Made by a program: the position numbers and the translations under genes. The notes beneath the pieces were generated by a model. That model saw only the letters and a program-made list of their open reading frames with translations. It searched no databases and had not been told where the DNA came from. A stretch of DNA of 64,000 bases from FLUQ01 sp031550605 (GTDB taxonomy: Bacteria > Desulfobacterota > Desulfovibrionia > Desulfovibrionales > Desulfovibrionaceae), in NCBI GenBank assembly GCA_031550605.1, contig JAVBOK010000049.1:25841-89840 (forward strand), written 5' to 3'. Shown here one piece after another: positions 60,051-64,000 of the stretch. The first letter of the stretch is position 1; every line of letters begins with the position of its first letter.

Positions 60051-61373
60051 TCATTGTTCCGGCGAAAGGTCCGCATGGCCCGTCCCGTCCGGCGCATGGG
60101 CCAGCAAAAGGAAAAAGACGCACACCGCCAGCAGGTCGGCGGACCCGCCGGGGCTGAGGTTGCGGCGGGGGAATTCGTCGCGCATGGCCAGGACCGCCGC
60201 CCGGCCTTCTTCCGTGTACATGCCGCCTTTCTCCAGCGCTTTTCGGGCTTCAAGACGGGCGTAGGCAAGGCCTTCGGCCCCGCCCCGGGACAGCAGGTTG
60301 GTGTCCGCCGATCCGGCCAGTATCCGCAACAACGATTGCGGCAAAGACAAGGCAAGCGGCCTGTCCGCATCGTCGTCGCGCAAGGTGCGAAATGCCGCCA
60401 GCGCCGTGGGAAAAGCCTGTTCCGCCTCGCCCCGCACTCCGGTGGCCCCGTGTTCCAGATACAGTTTCTCTCCGGCGGTCAGCTTGCGGTCCGGCAGGGC
60501 CGCCTTCAGCCTTTCCAGATCGCGGGCCACGATGCCCCGGACAAAGGCGGCGGCGTCCGCCGCGACGCAGTCCGGGTCGAGAAGCAGGCCACGGGCAAGG
60601 CGGCGGCCGCAGGCCGCGCAGAGCAGGCCCAGGGAAAAAATCTGGCCCTTGTGCGTATTGACCCCGCCCGTGGCCGCGAACATAACCTTTTCCGCTTCAC
60701 ACCCCGCGGCGCGCAGCAGGGGGAAGACGTCCCCGGGCGTTTGCGCGCGCGTTTCACGGCCGATCGCGACGCATTGCAGCAGATAGGGCCGCAGGGAACC
60801 GGCGCTGGCCACGAACAGGGGATAATCCATGTCCGTGTGCGAACCGTTGTGATCCGGGCAGACCAGGCCCGGCTTGGGGCTGGCCCGGGCTTCCATCAGC
60901 ATGGCCTTGTGGGCCATGTCGGCGACATCCCGCGGCGTGGGGGCGAAGCTGTTCCAAGAGCGGTTGATCTTTTTTTCCGCTTCGCGCCACAGATCCCTGA
61001 GCCGCAAGTGCAAGTACGCGCGGCGCAACCGATGGCTGAAGGCGGCAAAGCGCGAAGCGCGCCGTTGTTCCAGCGAATCCCTGATCGCGGCGAACAGCGA
61101 GGGGGGGCTGAACCCCGGCCAGACAGGGGGGACGGGGGCCATCAGGTTCGGCGCGCAGACCGGAGCCACTTCATCAAAGCAGATGTCGCGCAACGTCGCC
61201 ATATCTTCGCCGTGCAGAACGCGGGCCAGATACCGGTACTCGACCTCGCTGCCGGCGAAGAGGTCGGACAGGGCCAGCCAGATTTCCTCCCGGCGGGTCT
61301 GCGGGCCGGTGTTCCGACCATCCATCGTGGAGGGTTTTGACTTCGAAATGCTGCATTCCATATTTTTGGCCAT
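60051..61373 (-). CDS. DUF7079-CitG fusion (triphosphoribosyl-dephospho-CoA synthase)
   Basis: 440 residues. About 25-135 resemble DUF7079 (REEIWLALSDLFAGSEVEYR, DEVAPVCAPNLM and PPVWPGF). About 150-430 is a CitG domain: EARASPKPGLVCPDHNGSHT, GVNTHKGQIFSLG, GATGVRGEAEQ, DTNLLSRGG and LSPGGSADLLAV. CitG makes the prosthetic group of citrate lyase, but no citrate or malonate lyase genes are here. None of the in-frame ATGs (61373, 61361, 61325) has a good ribosome binding site, so the start is uncertain. Confidence 0.85.
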   Translation of the reverse strand: MAKNMECSISKSKPSTMDGRNTGPQTRREEIWLALSDLFAGSEVEYRYLARVLHGEDMATLRDICFDEVAPVCAPNLMAPVPPVWPGFSPPSLFAAIRDSLEQRRASRFAAFSHRLRRAYLHLRLRDLWREAEKKINRSWNSFAPTPRDVADMAHKAMLMEARASPKPGLVCPDHNGSHTDMDYPLFVASAGSLRPYLLQCVAIGRETRAQTPGDVFPLLRAAGCEAEKVMFAATGGVNTHKGQIFSLGLLCAACGRRLARGLLLDPDCVAADAAAFVRGIVARDLERLKAALPDRKLTAGEKLYLEHGATGVRGEAEQAFPTALAAFRTLRDDDADRPLALSLPQSLLRILAGSADTNLLSRGGAEGLAYARLEARKALEKGGMYTEEGRAAVLAMRDEFPRRNLSPGGSADLLAVCVFFLLLAHAPDGTGHADLSPEQ

Positions 61374-61444
61374 AAGGGGCTGTGCCTGAAAAACAAAAGC
61401 AAAGAACCCCTTTTTTTCAGATGCGCAAAAGGGAAACCCTTTTG

Positions 61445-61542
61445 CCAGAGGCACGCTGCGCTGCCCGCTTGCGGGCGTCCGCTTCGCTTCGCTTCGCTGC
61501 GCAGTCGCCGGAGCAGCGCAGCTTTTTCGCGGCGGCGCTGCC
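61445..61542 (+). repeat. Dispersed repeat B-like element beside purN
   Basis: GCCCGCTTGCGGGCGTCCGC then four TTCGC pentamers and GCGCAGTCGCCGGAGCAGCG, ending at the purN stop. Degenerate family B member. Confidence 0.45.
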
Positions 61543-62301
61543 TTAAAATCCTTCTTCCAGCGGCGGGCTGATCAGACAGTCCACGGCCAGGGAATCCCCC
61601 AGAGATCCGGCCTCGGCCGCGGAATAGGGGCGGGAGGCGAAACGGGCCCCGGCAAAGGTTCCGGTTTCCCGCGTTTCCCGCGGGGGCAGCAGGCTCACCG
61701 TGCGGCCGTTGATCCGCAGGCGGCCGGCGGCGAACCAGCTCAGGGCCTGGGGATAGATGCGGTGCTCCAGGGCGTGGATGCGGGGCATCAGGCTGTCGCG
61801 GCTTTCGCCCTCGCGCAGGGGCAGGGCCGCCTGGATGACGACCGGGCCCGCGTCCATGTCCCCGGTCACGAAATGCACGGTGCAGCCGGCGAATTTCGCG
61901 CCGTACTCCAGCGCGTCGCCCGCGCCGTCCAGGCCGGGAAAGGCGGGCAGCAGGGACGGGTGGATATTCAGTATTCTGCCGCCGTAGGCCTGGATGAAAG
62001 CCGGACCGAGCAGCCGCATGTACCCGGCCAGAACCACGGCGTCCACCCTGGCTTCGCGAAGGACGTCCAGCATGGCCGCGTCAAAGGCGGCCCGTCTCTG
62101 TTCGCCCCGGCCGGGAAAATCCTTGTGCGATCTGGCCCATACCGGAATGCCCGCCGCTTGGGCCACGTCCGCGACCGGCGCGGACGGCACGTTGGTCAGC
62201 ACCAGCACGATGCGGGCCTGGATGCGGCCTTCGGCCATGCGCCGGAGAATGGCCCGCAGATTGCTCCCCCGGCCGGAAGCCAGCACGGCGACACGCAGCA
62301 T
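61543..62301 (-). CDS. purN: Phosphoribosylglycinamide formyltransferase
   Basis: 252 residues. ASGRGSNL near the N-terminus, the catalytic Asn/His in ILNIHPSLLPAFPGL and Asp in HFVTGDMDAGP. Formylates GAR from 10-formyl-THF. A C-terminal extension of about 50 residues after SWFAAGR is longer than in E. coli. The start overlaps the cobA-hemD stop by one base (TGATG type). Confidence 0.95.
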   Translation of the reverse strand: MLRVAVLASGRGSNLRAILRRMAEGRIQARIVLVLTNVPSAPVADVAQAAGIPVWARSHKDFPGRGEQRRAAFDAAMLDVLREARVDAVVLAGYMRLLGPAFIQAYGGRILNIHPSLLPAFPGLDGAGDALEYGAKFAGCTVHFVTGDMDAGPVVIQAALPLREGESRDSLMPRIHALEHRIYPQALSWFAAGRLRINGRTVSLLPPRETRETGTFAGARFASRPYSAAEAGSLGDSLAVDCLISPPLEEGF

Positions 62302-63833
62302 CAGGGCCGCGCCTTCTCGGCGGTTCCGGCATGGGCGCTCAGCGCTTCGACCAGCGCGGGGATGGTGAAGGCCTCCGGCTGGATGTGGCAGTCAAGGCCC
62401 GCGTCGGCCAGGGTTCCGGCCGTGACGGGGCCGATGCAGGCGAAGCGCAGGCCGGGGTGCCGCCGCAGGATTTCCACGGGAATTTGCTGAAGAAAATTGC
62501 TTACCGTGGAGGAAGAGGCAAAGGTCACGTAGTGAATTTTGCCCTGGGCCAGCAGTTCCAGCACTTCGTCGCGGCCCGCGTCGGAAGCCGTTGCGGCGTA
62601 CACGGGCAGCACGCGCACGTCCGCCCCGGCCGCGGCAAGGCCCTGGGGCAGGACGTCGCGGGCTTCCCTGGCCCTGGGGATGAGGATTTTCCGTCCGTGC
62701 ACGTTCTGAGCCGCAAGTCCGGCCAGCACCCCTTCCGCAACGAAAGATTGCGGAACGAAATCCGGCCGGATGCCGCGCGCTTCCAGGCTTTGGGCCGTGG
62801 CCGGGCCGATGGCCGCGACGCGGCAGGCGGCGAAGGCGCGGCTGTCCAGACCCAGGGCGGCCAGTTCGCGCCAGAAGAAATCCACCCCGTTGACGGATGT
62901 GAACACCACCCAGTCGTATTCGCGCAGGGTGCAGATCGCTTCGCGCACCGGCGCGCAGTCGTCCAGAGGGCCGATGGCGATGGACGGAAATTCCACAACC
63001 CGCGCGCCCGCGTCCGTCAGCAGGGCGGCCAGGCCTGATGCCTGCTCCCGCGAGCGGGTGACCACGACACCCTTGCCCAGAAGGGGTTTTTTCTCGAACC
63101 AGCCCAGGGTGTCGCGCATCGTGACCACATGGCCCACAACGATCAGCGAGGGCGCGCCGAAATTCTGCTCTTCGGCGACACGGGGCAGATCGCACAGGGC
63201 GGCGGCCGCGCTGCGGTGGTCCGGCGTGGTGCCCCGGTACACCAGGGCCGCCGGGGTCCGTGGATTCATTCCGTTATCGACAAGTTTATGGACGATTTCC
63301 GGCAAATTCTTCATGCCCATGAAGAAGACCAGGGTGTGGTTGCCCGTGGCCAGGGCCTTCCAGTTATGAGCGGATTCCGTTTTGTCCGGGTTTTCGTGGC
63401 CGGTGACGAAGCAGACGGACGAGGCGTGCGCCCGGTGGGTCAGGGATATGCCCGCGTAAGCCGGGGCGGCGATGGCGCTGGTCACGCCGGGCACCACTTC
63501 AAAGGCGATGCCCGCTTTTGCCAGTTCCTCCGCCTCTTCGGAACCCCGGCCGAACATGTACGGGTCGCCGCCCTTGAGCCGGGCCACGGTTTTGCCTTCT
63601 CCGGCCCTGGCGATGAGCAGCCGGTTGATGTCGGCCTGGGGCAGGGTGTGGTCCCCGCCCCGCTTGCCCGCATAGATCAGTTCCGCATCCGGCCGGGCAA
63701 AGGAGAGCAGGAAACTGTTCGCCAGGTAATCATGGACCACGACGTCGCAGCGGCCGAGGATTTCTTTGCCCCGCAGGGTGAACAGGCCCGGATCGCCCGG
63801 ACCCGCGCCGATAAGATATACTGTTCCGGTCAT
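62301..63833 (-). CDS. cobA-hemD: Uroporphyrinogen-III C-methyltransferase/uroporphyrinogen-III synthase fusion
   Basis: 510 residues. Residues 1-245 form SUMT (LIGAGPGDPGLFTLRGKEIL, YAGKRGGDHTLPQADIN and GGDPYMFGRG), and 255-505 form HemD (GVVVTRSREQASGLAALL, VFTSVNGVDFF and FASSSTVSNF). The order of reactions leads from hydroxymethylbilane to precorrin-2 for siroheme, cobalamin and heme d1-type or alternative heme routes. The fusion is well known from Desulfovibrio. ATG at 63833 follows AAAGGA. Confidence 0.96.
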   Translation of the reverse strand: MTGTVYLIGAGPGDPGLFTLRGKEILGRCDVVVHDYLANSFLLSFARPDAELIYAGKRGGDHTLPQADINRLLIARAGEGKTVARLKGGDPYMFGRGSEEAEELAKAGIAFEVVPGVTSAIAAPAYAGISLTHRAHASSVCFVTGHENPDKTESAHNWKALATGNHTLVFFMGMKNLPEIVHKLVDNGMNPRTPAALVYRGTTPDHRSAAAALCDLPRVAEEQNFGAPSLIVVGHVVTMRDTLGWFEKKPLLGKGVVVTRSREQASGLAALLTDAGARVVEFPSIAIGPLDDCAPVREAICTLREYDWVVFTSVNGVDFFWRELAALGLDSRAFAACRVAAIGPATAQSLEARGIRPDFVPQSFVAEGVLAGLAAQNVHGRKILIPRAREARDVLPQGLAAAGADVRVLPVYAATASDAGRDEVLELLAQGKIHYVTFASSSTVSNFLQQIPVEILRRHPGLRFACIGPVTAGTLADAGLDCHIQPEAFTIPALVEALSAHAGTAEKARP

Positions 63834-63937
63834 GAAATGTCCTTTGCGCGCTTTTGCCCGACGGCGGCGCGCGGGCGGCGGCCTTCGCGGCGCGGACAGG
63901 CCGGGCCGCCGTTGATTTCCGCGCCGGCCCCGCATTT

Positions 63938-64000
63938 TTACAGCGCTTCCCGGAACCGCGCCTGCAGGGCCAGCAGTTTTACCCTGGCGTCGGCCAGTTC
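63938..64000 (-). CDS. C-terminal fragment of a gene cut by the window end
   Basis: The last 20 codons and TAA stop of a minus-strand frame (ELADARVKLLALQARFREAL). Helical and charged, but too short to name. It is the only open minus-strand end with a sensible amphipathic helix, 104 bases upstream of cobA-hemD. Confidence 0.35.
   Translation of the reverse strand, partial: ELADARVKLLALQARFREAL

Overview
The window comes from a GC-rich Gram-negative bacterium, most likely a member of the Desulfovibrionaceae (sulfate-reducing Desulfobacterota) or a close relative. This is inferred from protein content, because no rRNA is present. Pointers are a flavoredoxin-type flavin reductase, a fused uroporphyrinogen-III methyltransferase/synthase, TRAP-type (TAXI) and tripartite tricarboxylate transporter parts, sigma-54 control, and lipid A/Kdo enzymes that imply an outer membrane. 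No tRNA, rRNA, CRISPR array, prophage, integrase or transposase was recognised. The region looks like ordinary chromosome carrying many dispersed intergenic repeats.

Layout. 1-6.0 kb: the end of an NtrY-like sensor kinase, a radical SAM protein and a giant DUF748/AsmA-like envelope protein. 6.1-10.3 kb (minus): a fumarylacetoacetate-hydrolase-family enzyme followed by a complete polar amino acid ABC importer. 10.5-11.1 kb: flavoredoxin. 11.3-14.3 kb (minus): HD protein, D-Ala-D-Ala ligase and Kdo transferase. 14.3-20.1 kb (minus): an eight-gene acyl-carrier-protein operon (lipoprotein, FabG-like reductase, CrtI-like FAD oxidoreductase, ketosynthase, ACP, acyltransferase, two paralogous lipoproteins) with a candidate promoter and terminator at its ends. 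This is the most interesting candidate pathway. 20.3-25.2 kb: hisD, purC, fabI and a glycosyltransferase. 25.4-28.5 kb: a TAXI-TRAP importer. 28.8-33.7 kb (minus): a hydroxybutyrate-type module (short-chain dehydrogenase, hydroxyacyl-CoA dehydrogenase, GntP-family permease) with an adjacent sigma-54 activator and a matching -24/-12 promoter. 33.8-37.7 kb: a SpeE-like membrane protein and topA. 37.8-41.7 kb: an M48 lipoprotease, a muramidase-like protein behind a strong sigma-54 promoter, a periplasmic beta-carbonic anhydrase, a 36-residue basic protein and an FmdB-type zinc ribbon protein. 41.8-49.1 kb: an MFS exporter, purB, pyrE, an L,D-transpeptidase with its coupled membrane protein, a solitary flagellin-like protein and a DUF486 protein. 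49.1-55.6 kb (minus): an LprI-like protein, ftsE/ftsX, corA, a MetX-like hydrolase and a translationally coupled YkgJ/unknown/TPR trio. 55.7-64 kb: an MFS carrier with a repeat embedded in its coding sequence, an orphan TctC-type binding protein, ribF, a DUF7079-CitG fusion, purN and cobA-hemD.

Three dispersed repeat families (called A, B and C here) occupy many intergenic gaps. One copy of A, 84 bp long, lies in frame inside the MFS gene at 55.7 kb. Family B contains 18-bp tandem units whose number differs between copies. Many genes overlap by 1-8 bases, so operon structure is readable directly from the sequence. Starts were chosen by Shine-Dalgarno match and family alignment. All family assignments come from pattern recognition without a database search.
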